Position numbers and translations under genes: made by a program
Shown here: one piece after another, positions 33,007 through 41,555 of the stretch
Position numbering within the stretch: position 1 is the stretch's first letter
Layout: each line of letters begins with the position of its first letter
DNA from: an uncultured Bacteroidales bacterium
GTDB taxonomy: Bacteria > Bacteroidota > Bacteroidia > Bacteroidales > F082
Assembly: GCA_900318265.1 (NCBI GenBank)
Contig: ONKA01000029.1
Coordinates: 1-45,317 of the forward strand
DNA length: 45,317 nt
Reading direction: 5' to 3'
Notes under the pieces: generated by a model
Database searches by the model: none
What the model saw: the letters and a program-made list of their open reading frames with translations, nothing else
Told to the model about the DNA's origin: nothing

Positions 33007-34245
33007 TACGCCGTTTGCCAACATAAACTGACGGATTTCATCGGCATGCCGCCCACGGATAATCACATGGTGGTTGCCGATGGAATGTTGCAGCAGATAA
33101 GGCTTCAGGTTTACATTGAGCGTGATCTGCGTACGGCAGAAATGGTTGCTATAAGGTGCCTCAATGGCTTGTGCCTCGGTAACGAAATAACGGTCTAGTT
33201 TTGGGCCACCCCATTTAAATAAGGTATAGTCGTTCAGAGGCAGCAAGCCTTGGATGGCCACACCGATGCCCGACTCGAAATGCGAACGCACCACGGTCTC
33301 ATCGCACATCGTCAGTGGAATGGTGCAATGCGCCAACATGGAGGATTGGTCCGTGAGTTGCGAAGGATTGGCCATGAAGGCCACCTCGCCGCACAAACGT
33401 TTGGCCAGATACATGCTCATCAGTGTCTGCATATCACCTTCGCAGCCTGCCACGATGCCTTCGTCGTTGAGCAAGGCCAAGGCCAGACAACTCGTCGAGC
33501 CACAGGCTTTCACAATATCAAAACAACGGATGGTCATGGCATCCAAATGTTCCTCTTGGCAGATGCGTTTGATGGCCAAATAGGCCTTGGCGGCTTCCAG
33601 CATGTCGGCATCCGAAGGCTCCACAACACCTTTGGCGCGTTTCAACATGGCCTGTGCCACCTCCTCTGCCTCGGTTTGCAAAATGGTTTTGATGCCCTCA
33701 ATGAGGCGTTGCAAATCAATGTCAACGGTCTCAATGCCATAGCGTTGCAGCAAGAAATCGCGGTCCACGCCGCTGGCAATCAACCAATCAGAGGGTTGAC
33801 CGAACAACCCGATTCGTCCCTGTAGAGACGCGCCATGGCACGTCTCTACCACGGCCGATATAATTTCATCATTCGTCCCATGCAAAATCTTTCCTTCCAC
33901 CCCGATATTGCCCAAATAGGTCAAGATTTCCAATGCCGCAGCCAAGGAATTGTTGCGCCCGTCGGCAATCATCGTGACGGTTTTTGGGCGCGATGGTCCG
34001 CACATCGTTTCAACGTCGATGGCCGACCAAATACGTTTGAACAGGTTTTCCACGCCACCGGTGGCAATCATAAATGCATCGGGTAACATTTGTAGAGACG
34101 GTGTGCACACCGTCTCTACGTTTTCATCACCAATGATATTGATTTCGGCATTACATTCGTCTTCCAGCCTTTGAATCAATTCGGCATATTCGTTCCTGAC
34201 GAATGCGTCGTTCTGGAACGAGGAGCGAAGGATGATTATTTTCAT
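32986..34245 (-). CDS. L-fucose/arabinose isomerase-like protein with two repeat inserts
   Basis: 419 residues. The fold-defining C-terminal part carries SHFESGIGVAIQGLLP, FKWGGPKLDRYFV and NHHVIIRGRHADEIRQF; upstream are CEGDMQTLMSMYLAKRLCG and HCTIPLTMC. These place it among fucose/arabinose isomerase-related proteins, although no sugar-utilisation genes are nearby, so the substrate is open. Two GTAGAGACG palindromes are translated inside it in the same frame, as VETVCTPSLQ (34092-34119) and VETCHGASLQ (33822-33849). The ATG at 34245 begins the typical MKIIILRSSFQND strand; a longer frame reads through an intergenic hairpin repeat and is not real. Confidence 0.75.
   Translation of the reverse strand: MKIIILRSSFQNDAFVRNEYAELIQRLEDECNAEINIIGDENVETVCTPSLQMLPDAFMIATGGVENLFKRIWSAIDVETMCGPSRPKTVTMIADGRNNSLAAALEILTYLGNIGVEGKILHGTNDEIISAVVETCHGASLQGRIGLFGQPSDWLIASGVDRDFLLQRYGIETVDIDLQRLIEGIKTILQTEAEEVAQAMLKRAKGVVEPSDADMLEAAKAYLAIKRICQEEHLDAMTIRCFDIVKACGSTSCLALALLNDEGIVAGCEGDMQTLMSMYLAKRLCGEVAFMANPSQLTDQSSMLAHCTIPLTMCDETVVRSHFESGIGVAIQGLLPLNDYTLFKWGGPKLDRYFVTEAQAIEAPYSNHFCRTQITLNVNLKPYLLQHSIGNHHVIIRGRHADEIRQFMLANGVSEGVTE
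33822..33849. repeat. GTAGAGACG palindromic element, in-frame copy 1
   Basis: Arms GTAGAGACG and CGTCTCTAC around CGCCATGGCA. Translated as VETCHGASLQ in the isomerase-like protein. Confidence 0.85.
34092..34119. repeat. GTAGAGACG palindromic element, in-frame copy 2
   Basis: A perfect 28-bp palindrome with arms GTAGAGACG and CGTCTCTAC around GTGTGCACAC. Translated as VETVCTPSLQ in the isomerase-like protein. Confidence 0.85.
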
Positions 34246-34266
34246 GGGGTATGCGTCTTTATTCCC

Positions 34267-34362
34267 CTTGTCCTCATTGCGGGCTTGACCCGCAATCCCT
34301 CGTGCTTTTGGATAACGATTCTGCACGAGGGATTGCGGATGTTCCTCCGCCATGAGGACAAG
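34267..34362. repeat. 96-bp hairpin element
   Basis: Left arm contains CTTGTCCTCAT, CCGCAATCCCTCGTGC; right arm contains GCACGAGGGATTGCGG and ATGAGGACAAG, in inverted order. A smaller GCGGG/CCCGC stem lies in the left arm. It fills the gap between the isomerase-like start and the T9SS gene end, and is of the widely scattered intergenic repeat type. Confidence 0.75.
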
Positions 34363-34386
34363 AGGCGTAAGGTTGTCTTTTCTGTA

Positions 34387-35913
34387 TTAATGTTTCACCA
34401 CAAACCGCAAAGTCTGTTCGCCAGCCTTGACGACATACAAGCCGTTCTCATAACCAGCGGTACTGATGCGGAGCTCGTTTCCGTTGGCCTCGAATTCATC
34501 CACCTTCTGGCCGAGGGCGTTATAGACGCGCACCGTGCCGAGGTTTTCGCTCTTCAAGGTCACGAAATCATTGGCTGGGTTGGGGTAAACCACGATGGTC
34601 GGGCCGTCATTCTGGCTTACGCCGTCTTCGCAATCATGTTGTTCGTATTCTTCGGCCTCCATGGCTTGAATGATGTATTCCAGCGAGGGCGGATAGATGT
34701 CACGATTCGCAAAGGTGTGGTCGGGACGGATGAGCATGATGGTGGGATAGTAACCCACGGGGATGTCTTGTGCAATCTGATTGCCGCCGCCGTCGCGGCT
34801 GATGGTAGGATACTGCACACCGAATTGGTCGACCCAAGCATGGCACTCGTCGTCGTGACCGTTGGGCGAGATTTCGATGAAGAACACATCGTTTTGGTTG
34901 CATCCGTAGAGACGGTAGGCTTCAACGACATCAGCCATGGGAGTTTCGCTGTACGGATCGCCAGTAAGGAAGAAGTTAATCAGCACGGCCTGACCGGCAT
35001 CGAGGATGTCATAAAGATGGATTTCGTTGCCGTCGATGTCGACGGTGGTGAAGTCGGGCATAATTTCAGAGGGGCCACTGGGTGTGGTGGTGACAGGTTC
35101 TTGGACGACCTCACCGAGGTTGCCGTCGATGTCGGCAGGCACAGCGTAAATCATGTACTCCGTGCCAGGAGTCAAGTCGCTGAAGGTATTGGAAATGATG
35201 TCGGAGCCAGGCATGCCGTAAGTCCAGAGATATTCGGGGAGGTCGAGGCCTGCGATGCCCATCCATTCCTGGATCTCGGCTTCGGTGGCCATCATGTAGG
35301 CATAGGAGGCGCAGTCTTCGTTGGGCGTGAAGGTGGCCGTGACTTCGGTCTCCAGCACTTGGTCAACAGTGATGCTTACCTGCGGGTCGTAGCTTGGCGT
35401 GTTGCAGTCGTGCTGCTGAAGGCCATGAGCTTCAAGTTGATTGATGATGGTCTGAGCATTGTTGATAGGCCAAAGGTCTTGGATGACGATTTGATGGTCA
35501 GGCATGATGAGGATGACAGTGGGGTATTGGCCAATGCCATATTGGCTGCAAATGCCCGTACCGCCTGCCTGCCCGCTGATGGTGGGGTACTCAACGCCGT
35601 ATGTGTTCACCCAGTTGAGACAAGCCGCATCGCTGTCGCCAGTGGCGATTTCCATATAGAACACATCATGCATGTTGCAACCCATGGCATAGTAGGACTC
35701 GACAATTTTCGGGGTGGCTTGCTGGCAAGGGCCGCAGGTAGTGAAGAAGAAATCGATGAGGACGGCTTGTCCACCATCGAGGATGTCGAACAAGTGGACT
35801 TCGGTGCCGTGAACGTCAGTAGCCGTGAAATCGACGGCTTGAGTGAGCGGACATTGCGCTTTCAGGCCGAAACCAAAGGCCAGCGCGAGGATAAGGGTAA
35901 ATAGTTTTTTCAT
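34387..35913 (-). CDS. T9SS cargo with duplicated thioredoxin-like domains
   Basis: 508 residues. Signal peptide MKKLFTLILALAFGFGLKAQ; a TlpA/AhpC-like thioredoxin domain with DFFFTTCGPCQQATPKIVES (active CGPC); a fibronectin-like middle (VSITVDQVLETEVTATFTP); a second thioredoxin-like domain in which the same site reads NFFLTGDPYSETPMADVVEA, with no cysteines; and a type IX sorting domain VVYPNPANDFVTLKS to the end. Exported and probably surface-bound. One half may act in thiol-disulfide exchange and the other as a degenerate partner. Confidence 0.88.
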   Translation of the reverse strand: MKKLFTLILALAFGFGLKAQCPLTQAVDFTATDVHGTEVHLFDILDGGQAVLIDFFFTTCGPCQQATPKIVESYYAMGCNMHDVFYMEIATGDSDAACLNWVNTYGVEYPTISGQAGGTGICSQYGIGQYPTVILIMPDHQIVIQDLWPINNAQTIINQLEAHGLQQHDCNTPSYDPQVSITVDQVLETEVTATFTPNEDCASYAYMMATEAEIQEWMGIAGLDLPEYLWTYGMPGSDIISNTFSDLTPGTEYMIYAVPADIDGNLGEVVQEPVTTTPSGPSEIMPDFTTVDIDGNEIHLYDILDAGQAVLINFFLTGDPYSETPMADVVEAYRLYGCNQNDVFFIEISPNGHDDECHAWVDQFGVQYPTISRDGGGNQIAQDIPVGYYPTIMLIRPDHTFANRDIYPPSLEYIIQAMEAEEYEQHDCEDGVSQNDGPTIVVYPNPANDFVTLKSENLGTVRVYNALGQKVDEFEANGNELRISTAGYENGLYVVKAGEQTLRFVVKH

Positions 35914-35946
35914 AATGAATGGTATTAATTTGTTGTGATTCCGATG

Positions 35947-35954
35947 CAAAGATA
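35947..35954 (-). promoter_or_regulatory. -7 box for the T9SS thioredoxin-like gene
   Basis: TATCTTTG on the minus strand followed by CATCGG; 33 bp before the ATG at 35913. Confidence 0.5.
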
Positions 35955-35966
35955 AGAATTAATTAT

Positions 35967-36055
35967 GAATGCGGAATGAGGAATGTTGAATGCGGAATGA
36001 GGAATGACGCGAAGTGTCAACTTTCAACTGACTCTAAACTCTAAACTCTAAACTA
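35967..36055. repeat. Tandem repeats at the lptD 3' end
   Basis: GAATGCGGAATGAGGAATG occurs twice (35967-35985, 35988-36006), followed by three copies of ACTCTAA (36031-36051). The array runs into the lptD stop codon (36053-36055). Confidence 0.8.
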
Positions 36056-38908
36056 ATTATCACGATAATCCTTCTTCTTCTCATACTTCAAATCCTTCAA
36101 TGCCTGCGCCTTCACGTTGATGGTGAAGTTCCAGCTCTTATAGCTGCCAATAGGAATCCAGTTGAAGCGCATCTCCCAACAGTGCAGATCGCGGTAGACA
36201 CTGATATTCGTGTAAGTGATGTTGTTTTTCACGAAATCCCAGCCCGTCGAGAAGGTCACCTTCCATTTGGGTGTGATGCTGATATCGCCGTTGAGGCCGA
36301 CGGTATGTACTACCGTGTTGGTGGCGATGCCCATGAAGGCGGCATAGGCTAAAGATGTGGTGTAAGTAAGGTTGTAGCTTATGGAGAGCGACCACGGCGT
36401 CGTCCAGTCGATATAGGCATTGGGATTGCCAAGAATCTCGTTGAGTTCGTCGGGGTCGAACATGCCCGATTTCTTGGCGTTTTCGTTGATTTCGTCACGC
36501 AAAGCCTGACTACCTTTCTTGCCTTGCAGCTTCTTCAAGTCATTTTGGTTGAAGGAATAGCTCAAACTGAATCGCCATGACGATCCTGTCTTGCGGAACA
36601 GCCTTCCGTTGTCCAAAACCTCAAAGCGGTTAATGCGACGTCCCAACGAGTCGGCAGCATAGGGGTCCCATGAGCTGCTGTAGTTGATGCCCAATTTCTT
36701 GAACAATGTGGTGCGGCCACTGATCGACACAGGCGAGAAGTTGACTGAGTCCTTGGTCACGTCGTAGTTACCAGAGATGCTGAACGACTCCAAAATCGGG
36801 ATCTTTTTGATGCCAGTGATGGTGTCGCTACTCGACGGCACCTTGATTTCCAAGTTGTTGGCAAAACTATAAGTCAGAAGCCCTTGCTGGCTCTGCGAGG
36901 GCGTGCCATAGAGAGCATTGGCAAATTTATTGTAGACTTGTTCCTTACCATCGCCATCGATGTAGGAGTCGTAAATGCCCCATTTCGGATCGCCGAAGTT
37001 GGGACGGTAGGTGAATCCTATGGTCGGGGTGAAGACGTGTCGAATGGCGCGGATGGGTCCATTGGCGAAGTTCACCATACCGTAGATCTTGGTGGTGAGG
37101 TTGGTGCTCGCGTTGAAGTCCACCAAATTACGAAAACCGTGGATGGTGTCCATCTGAAGATATCCCGTCGAGTCGCTATCTTGAATCCATTGGCGTTCGA
37201 CACGCTTGAAATACATGTAGTCGTTAAAGGTCAGGTTGTTGGTCCACGAGAAGTGCTTGAACAACTTGATGGTGGCGCTGATGGGCACCCTGTGCGAGAT
37301 ACCTGTTTGCACATGGTCGCGTATCATCGTTCGGGCCCAACCGCCAAAGTCATCGGTGAAGCCGCGGAAGAGCGCGGTGTCCGCATCGTTGATATAGGCC
37401 TTGCCGTTCATCGTATAGCCCATGCTGAGGCTTTGGTACCAACGTTTCTTGCCCGCCTTGCCGACATTCTTAAGAGGATAGAAGGTGTTGACGGTCAGTG
37501 TCATCTCGGGCAACGAAGCCGTCACCTGACGCGTCAATGTGTTTTGGCTGTGGCTGGCATTGAGGGTGAGGTAGACCTTACCGGCGAAGTTGGTCTGGTA
37601 GGCAATACTCGACCTGAAGGTGTTGCTCAGCTGGTCGGCGGTCGTCGTGGCGTTGTATTTGTTGAAGTTGGAGCTCACGATGTTCACATCAGCCGAGAAG
37701 TTGCGCCGCGGATGGGCCTTGGGGTCTTGTTTGTGAGTCCAGTGGATCTTGAAGTCGGTGCTCTCCTGATAGTCGGCAGCGCCTTTGGTGCCGAGTTTAT
37801 TCACGGCAAAACCCAAGGCCATCGAACCGTTGAAACGATAGCGTTTGTTGTAGCGGAAGGTCGGCTTGATGCCCCACGAGCCACGGGTGTAGATGTCGCC
37901 CAACACCTGCAAGTCGTAGTTGTCGTTGATGGCCCAATAATAGCCGCCGTTTTCGAGGTAGAAACCACGATTGGCCGATTCGCCGTAGGTGGGGATGACC
38001 AAGCCCGACTTCTTGCCTTTCGTGTTGGGGATGATGGCAAAAGGCAAAGCCAACGGCAAGGGAATGTCGGAGATGGTCATATAAATCGGGCCGGTGACAA
38101 TCTTGTCGTCGGGGATGACCTTCGCCTTGGTGAACTTGAACTGGTAATGCGGATGGTCTTTCAGGTCGCAGGTGGTGTAGCCGCCGGTGCGGATGTTGAT
38201 GCTGTTGTCGTCCATGCGCTTGATGCGCTCGCCATGCAGGTATCCCCCACTCTCTTCAGTCCACACCTTGGTGATGATACCTTTCTTCGACTTGAAGTTG
38301 TATTGCATCTCCATGGCCTCGAAGGTCGACTCACCCTGCTTGAAGACGGGGCGACCTTGGATCTTGCCTAACGAGTCGGCAACGCCACGGGCGGTACAGG
38401 TGCTGGTTTCAAGGTCAAACTCCAGATAATCGGCTTCAAGGGTGATGTCATCGTATTGGGCTTTGGCCTTACCATAATAGTAGATTTTTTTCTGGTTCAT
38501 GTCGCGATACGACGAATCGGCGGCTGAGCAAATCACCTTGGTCTCGATGGCCGACTCCGAACGTCGCGGCTCTATGCGATAAGGTTTTACCTTTTGCAAA
38601 GAGTCACCAAGCAAAGTGTCAACTCGAAGACTGTCAAGAGGAAGCTTCAATGAATCGGAAAGCGCAATGCTATCGGTCGGAAAACCCAAAGAATCAACAA
38701 CGTGAAACGCAGTGGAGTCAGGTTGAAGGGTGTCCGAAACAAGAGTAATCGTATCAACAATGCGTTCGACGACCTTCGTGGTGGTATCCACCGCCGTTGG
38801 TTCGAAATCATGCTTATCTTTCTCAGTATGAGACAATTGTTTGCATCCAAACAACAACACGACCAGGGCAGCAAGCAAAGAAAAGGCCGCCTTATGAAAA
38901 TATTTCAT
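36053..38908 (-). CDS. lptD: LPS-assembly outer-membrane protein LptD (OstA)
   Basis: 951 residues. The N-terminus (hydrophobic, LLAALVVLLFGCKQ) is a signal, possibly of a lipoprotein, followed by a low-complexity linker. The OstA/LptA-like beta-taco begins near 125 (AADSSYRDMNQKKIYYYGKA, then ITLEADYLEFD) and runs into the large barrel (YGESANRGFYLENGGYYWAI and many aromatic strands). It inserts lipopolysaccharide in the outer leaflet. The true start MKYFHKAAF (38908) excludes 68 codons that would overlap the amidase promoter. The size is usual for Bacteroidetes LptD. Promoters of lptD and the divergent amidase gene cross each other. Confidence 0.9.
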   Translation of the reverse strand: MKYFHKAAFSLLAALVVLLFGCKQLSHTEKDKHDFEPTAVDTTTKVVERIVDTITLVSDTLQPDSTAFHVVDSLGFPTDSIALSDSLKLPLDSLRVDTLLGDSLQKVKPYRIEPRRSESAIETKVICSAADSSYRDMNQKKIYYYGKAKAQYDDITLEADYLEFDLETSTCTARGVADSLGKIQGRPVFKQGESTFEAMEMQYNFKSKKGIITKVWTEESGGYLHGERIKRMDDNSINIRTGGYTTCDLKDHPHYQFKFTKAKVIPDDKIVTGPIYMTISDIPLPLALPFAIIPNTKGKKSGLVIPTYGESANRGFYLENGGYYWAINDNYDLQVLGDIYTRGSWGIKPTFRYNKRYRFNGSMALGFAVNKLGTKGAADYQESTDFKIHWTHKQDPKAHPRRNFSADVNIVSSNFNKYNATTTADQLSNTFRSSIAYQTNFAGKVYLTLNASHSQNTLTRQVTASLPEMTLTVNTFYPLKNVGKAGKKRWYQSLSMGYTMNGKAYINDADTALFRGFTDDFGGWARTMIRDHVQTGISHRVPISATIKLFKHFSWTNNLTFNDYMYFKRVERQWIQDSDSTGYLQMDTIHGFRNLVDFNASTNLTTKIYGMVNFANGPIRAIRHVFTPTIGFTYRPNFGDPKWGIYDSYIDGDGKEQVYNKFANALYGTPSQSQQGLLTYSFANNLEIKVPSSSDTITGIKKIPILESFSISGNYDVTKDSVNFSPVSISGRTTLFKKLGINYSSSWDPYAADSLGRRINRFEVLDNGRLFRKTGSSWRFSLSYSFNQNDLKKLQGKKGSQALRDEINENAKKSGMFDPDELNEILGNPNAYIDWTTPWSLSISYNLTYTTSLAYAAFMGIATNTVVHTVGLNGDISITPKWKVTFSTGWDFVKNNITYTNISVYRDLHCWEMRFNWIPIGSYKSWNFTINVKAQALKDLKYEKKKDYRDN

Positions 38909-38941
38909 ATATGTCGTGCGTTTTGTCAACGTGAAAACGAT

Positions 38942-38949
38942 TACTTTTG
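38942..38949 (+). promoter_or_regulatory. -7 box for the amidase gene
   Basis: TACTTTTG followed by TGCG, 59 bp before the ATG at 39009. It lies within the lptD transcript region. Confidence 0.5.
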
Positions 38950-38967
38950 TGCGATTGAAATCCGCTG

Positions 38968-38975
38968 CAAAGATA
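38968..38975 (-). promoter_or_regulatory. -7 box for lptD
   Basis: TATCTTTG on the minus strand followed by CAGCGG, 59 bp before the lptD ATG. It lies within the amidase transcript region. Confidence 0.5.
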
Positions 38976-39008
38976 GTTTTTCTTCGCGCATAAATAAACG
39001 AACTCAAT

Positions 39009-40124
39009 ATGATAGAACGAAAGATTTCCCGATTTGGTGTTTTTTTCCTGATTTTTCTGCTGCCTCTGTGCGCCATGGCACAAAAGGGCGAAAAGATCCA
39101 GACCATCGTCATCGACGCAGGTCACGGCGGCAAGGATACGGGTGCCTTGGGCAAGGTGACCACCGAGAAGGCGCTGAATCTGGCCGTCGCGCTCAAGTTT
39201 GGGGCGTATATCGAAGAAAACCTACCCGATGTGAAGGTGATCTATACTCGCAAGACGGACAAGTTCGTCGAGCTGAGTGAGCGCGCCGCCATCGCCAATC
39301 GCAACAATGCCGACGTGTTCGTCTCCATCCACTGCAACTCCACGGGAACACCGAATTCGGCATACGGTGCCGAGACCTTCGTCATGGGTGAGTCGAAAAA
39401 CGAGAAAAACCTTGAGGTGGCCAAAAAGGAAAACGCGGCCATCTTGTTGGAGGATAACACCGACGCTTACGACAACTTCGACCCCAACAGCACCGAAGCC
39501 TATATCCTTTTCTCGCTTTCACAAAGCCTCTACCAAAGCCAAAGCCTCGACTTGGCCGACAAGGTTCAAAAACAGTTTGCCAGCAAAGGTCGCCACAATC
39601 GCGGCGTGCAACAAGCTGGTTTCCTGGTACTTTGGAAGACCTCCATGCCAAGCATCCTGGTGGAGCTAGGCTTCATCAACCATGCCAAGGAAGAGCAGTT
39701 CCTCAACTCCGAGAAAGGCCAAACCCAGTTGGCCTTGGCACTCTATCGCGCCTTCGAGGAATACAAGCGTGAGTTTGAGGCGGAGAACAGCACGACCAGT
39801 AAACCCGTCGTCAACGAGAAAAAAGAGAAAAACGAGAAAAACGAAAAAAGCAATGTGGGCGACACCTATTTCACCGTGCAGTTTGCCAGCCGCGACAAGA
39901 AAGTGGCTTCGCCCGACAAGACCTTCAGCGGTGTGAAAGAAGTCGACGTCTATGAATACAACGGCGCTTTCCGCTACGTCTCAGGCAAGTTCACCAGCAA
40001 GGATGCTGCCATGAAACGCCAATCCGAGGTGCGTGCCTTGGGCTACAAGGATGCCTTTGTCATCGCCTTCGTCAACGGCGAGCGTGGCACGATCAAACAG
40101 GCCGAGGAGGCGCTGAAGAAATAG
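39009..40124 (+). CDS. N-acetylmuramoyl-L-alanine amidase with SPOR-like domain
   Basis: 371 residues, Amidase_3 family. After the signal peptide (FLIFLLPLCAMA), zinc ligands lie in VIDAGHGGKDTGA (His), TTEKALNLAV (Glu) and SIHCNS (His); the catalytic Glu is in ILVELGFINH. A Lys/Glu/Asn-rich linker (about 262-285) leads to a C-terminal SPOR-like module (YFTVQFASRDKK ... YVSGKFTSKDAAM) that would bind denuded glycan at division sites. It splits daughter cells by cutting peptide stems from peptidoglycan. It is divergent to lptD. Confidence 0.93.
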   Translation: MIERKISRFGVFFLIFLLPLCAMAQKGEKIQTIVIDAGHGGKDTGALGKVTTEKALNLAVALKFGAYIEENLPDVKVIYTRKTDKFVELSERAAIANRNNADVFVSIHCNSTGTPNSAYGAETFVMGESKNEKNLEVAKKENAAILLEDNTDAYDNFDPNSTEAYILFSLSQSLYQSQSLDLADKVQKQFASKGRHNRGVQQAGFLVLWKTSMPSILVELGFINHAKEEQFLNSEKGQTQLALALYRAFEEYKREFEAENSTTSKPVVNEKKEKNEKNEKSNVGDTYFTVQFASRDKKVASPDKTFSGVKEVDVYEYNGAFRYVSGKFTSKDAAMKRQSEVRALGYKDAFVIAFVNGERGTIKQAEEALKK

Positions 40125-40155
40125 TTTTTTGCTCATCGAAGGCCTCCTCTGTGGC

Positions 40156-41526
40156 TTATTTTATTACCGTGACGCGCTCCGTTTGCGAAACTCCCATAGC
40201 ATTGGTAATCCGCATCAGGTAAACCCCTTGCGGCAGGTCTGCAACGGGGATTTCATTCGTGTTCCGCACAGTCTTCACCAACTGGCCAAGGGCATTAAAA
40301 ACGCATACTTCAGCGGCTTCAATTCCTTCAATGACAACCCTATCCATAGCCGGATTAGGCCAAAGCGTCAGCACATTGCCGTTTTGTTCCTCGATTCCGT
40401 CAGTCGATGAGTAATGGAAATCAAAATAGAAATAGTCGCCATCCTCGTCCATGATGAGTTGATCCACCTTGTTGGAAATCGGGAATGAAAACTCAAACAA
40501 GTCCCACAATAACGAAAGGCCAGAGATGTATTCAATTCCAAGTGTTCCGTATGCTATGTGATACACTTCTTCCAGCTCCCATGTCTCGTCATAAACATAG
40601 TAGAAGTATTCGTAATAGTCGGTGCAGTTGTTGTCTTCATCGTACAAATACTCATACTTATTGCGGTAAGTCCAGTCTTGAGTGCCCGATTGATGAAAAT
40701 AGGAAATCTCGATGTGAAGATTCCCCTCAGCGTCATATTCATAGCTGTTTTTGTACAACTCATACCATTCTTCCCCGTAACCGTACTCAATCTTTTCATA
40801 ACAGAGCTGTTGGGCATCATAATGGTAAACGGTTTTGCTCTCATTATACCAAGCCTCCGACCAATAGCTTTCAATCATCTCCGTGCAAAGGCCATCGCCG
40901 TCATAGTGGTATTCTATTCTCCTGTCGCCAACCCATTCGCCGTTCTCATTGATATAGTAGGTAGTGTTCGCTTGAAGCAGACCATTCTCGTAGTCCCATG
41001 TCTGTTTGCCCGACTCAACCCATTCACCTTCCACATAAGAATAGCCCATGGAAAGTGTCATATTGTTGTCTTCATCATAAGCCAGGACGTTTTTCAAATA
41101 GAGGCGCCAAGTTCCGTTGGCTTGATAGCTGGAGCGGTAGATTTCTTCCACAAGGTCCTGTGCATTATAGATGTATTCTTCTTTTTCCTCGCTATCATAG
41201 TCAATCACGTAGGTCAGGCGGTTCTGGTCATCATAACCATATTCGAAGGCAAATTCCATCTCCCATTCGTCATCGAGGTAATATATGGCAATCCCCGTAC
41301 AATTGGAATGCGCATCGTAATCGAGAATAACTTTCATATTGTCACTACCGTACATCGTAACGCTGTCCAATTCCGTGGTATAAACATTCTCATGGCGATT
41401 CATTTTCTCTACCATCTGGAGGGTTTCTTCCAATGACCTCCGAACTTTAGGCTCCTTATTGAAATTTTGTGCCGAGGCCGAAACCATGCAGCACATGGAA
41501 ACTACAAATAATACCACTTTTCTCAT
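40156..41526 (-). CDS. T9SS cargo with YD-like repeats
   Basis: 456 residues. Signal peptide (VVLFVVSMCCMVSASA), then about ten imperfect 25-35 residue repeats rich in Tyr, Asp, Glu and Trp (YDAQQLCYEKIEYGYGEEWY; YEYDAEGNLHIEISYFHQSG), which resemble YD/RHS-type beta repeats. A type IX sorting domain from LWPNPAMDRVVIEG to VTVIK ends it. It should be secreted to the cell surface. No enzyme motif was seen. The start MRKVVLF at 41526 is preferred to the ATG four codons upstream because it opens the signal peptide. Confidence 0.82.
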   Translation of the reverse strand: MRKVVLFVVSMCCMVSASAQNFNKEPKVRRSLEETLQMVEKMNRHENVYTTELDSVTMYGSDNMKVILDYDAHSNCTGIAIYYLDDEWEMEFAFEYGYDDQNRLTYVIDYDSEEKEEYIYNAQDLVEEIYRSSYQANGTWRLYLKNVLAYDEDNNMTLSMGYSYVEGEWVESGKQTWDYENGLLQANTTYYINENGEWVGDRRIEYHYDGDGLCTEMIESYWSEAWYNESKTVYHYDAQQLCYEKIEYGYGEEWYELYKNSYEYDAEGNLHIEISYFHQSGTQDWTYRNKYEYLYDEDNNCTDYYEYFYYVYDETWELEEVYHIAYGTLGIEYISGLSLLWDLFEFSFPISNKVDQLIMDEDGDYFYFDFHYSSTDGIEEQNGNVLTLWPNPAMDRVVIEGIEAAEVCVFNALGQLVKTVRNTNEIPVADLPQGVYLMRITNAMGVSQTERVTVIK

Positions 41527-41555
41527 TGTTGTTATCATTGTTTAATGTTATCAGT

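Noticed and set aside
34246-34353. N-terminal extension of the isomerase-like protein
   Set aside because: The extra codons translate the 96-bp hairpin repeat; the protein begins naturally with a beta strand at 34245.
34906-34914. Another GTAGAGACG arm within the T9SS gene
   Set aside because: Only one arm is present with no inverted partner nearby, and it encodes ordinary domain residues (YRLYG), so it is probably chance.
34171-35904. 577-codon open frame on the plus strand
   Set aside because: It lies fully opposite the T9SS thioredoxin-like gene, which has a signal peptide, CGPC site and sorting domain; the antisense protein has no recognisable motif and follows the codon bias of the true gene.
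36884-38371. 495-codon open frame opposite lptD
   Set aside because: Antisense shadow of lptD with no start signals or motifs.
40558-41436. Hydrophobic 292-codon frame on the plus strand resembling a membrane protein
   Set aside because: It is the reverse of a Tyr/Asp/Glu-rich repeat protein, whose complement reads as Val/Ile/Phe; the minus-strand gene has a signal peptide and T9SS domain.
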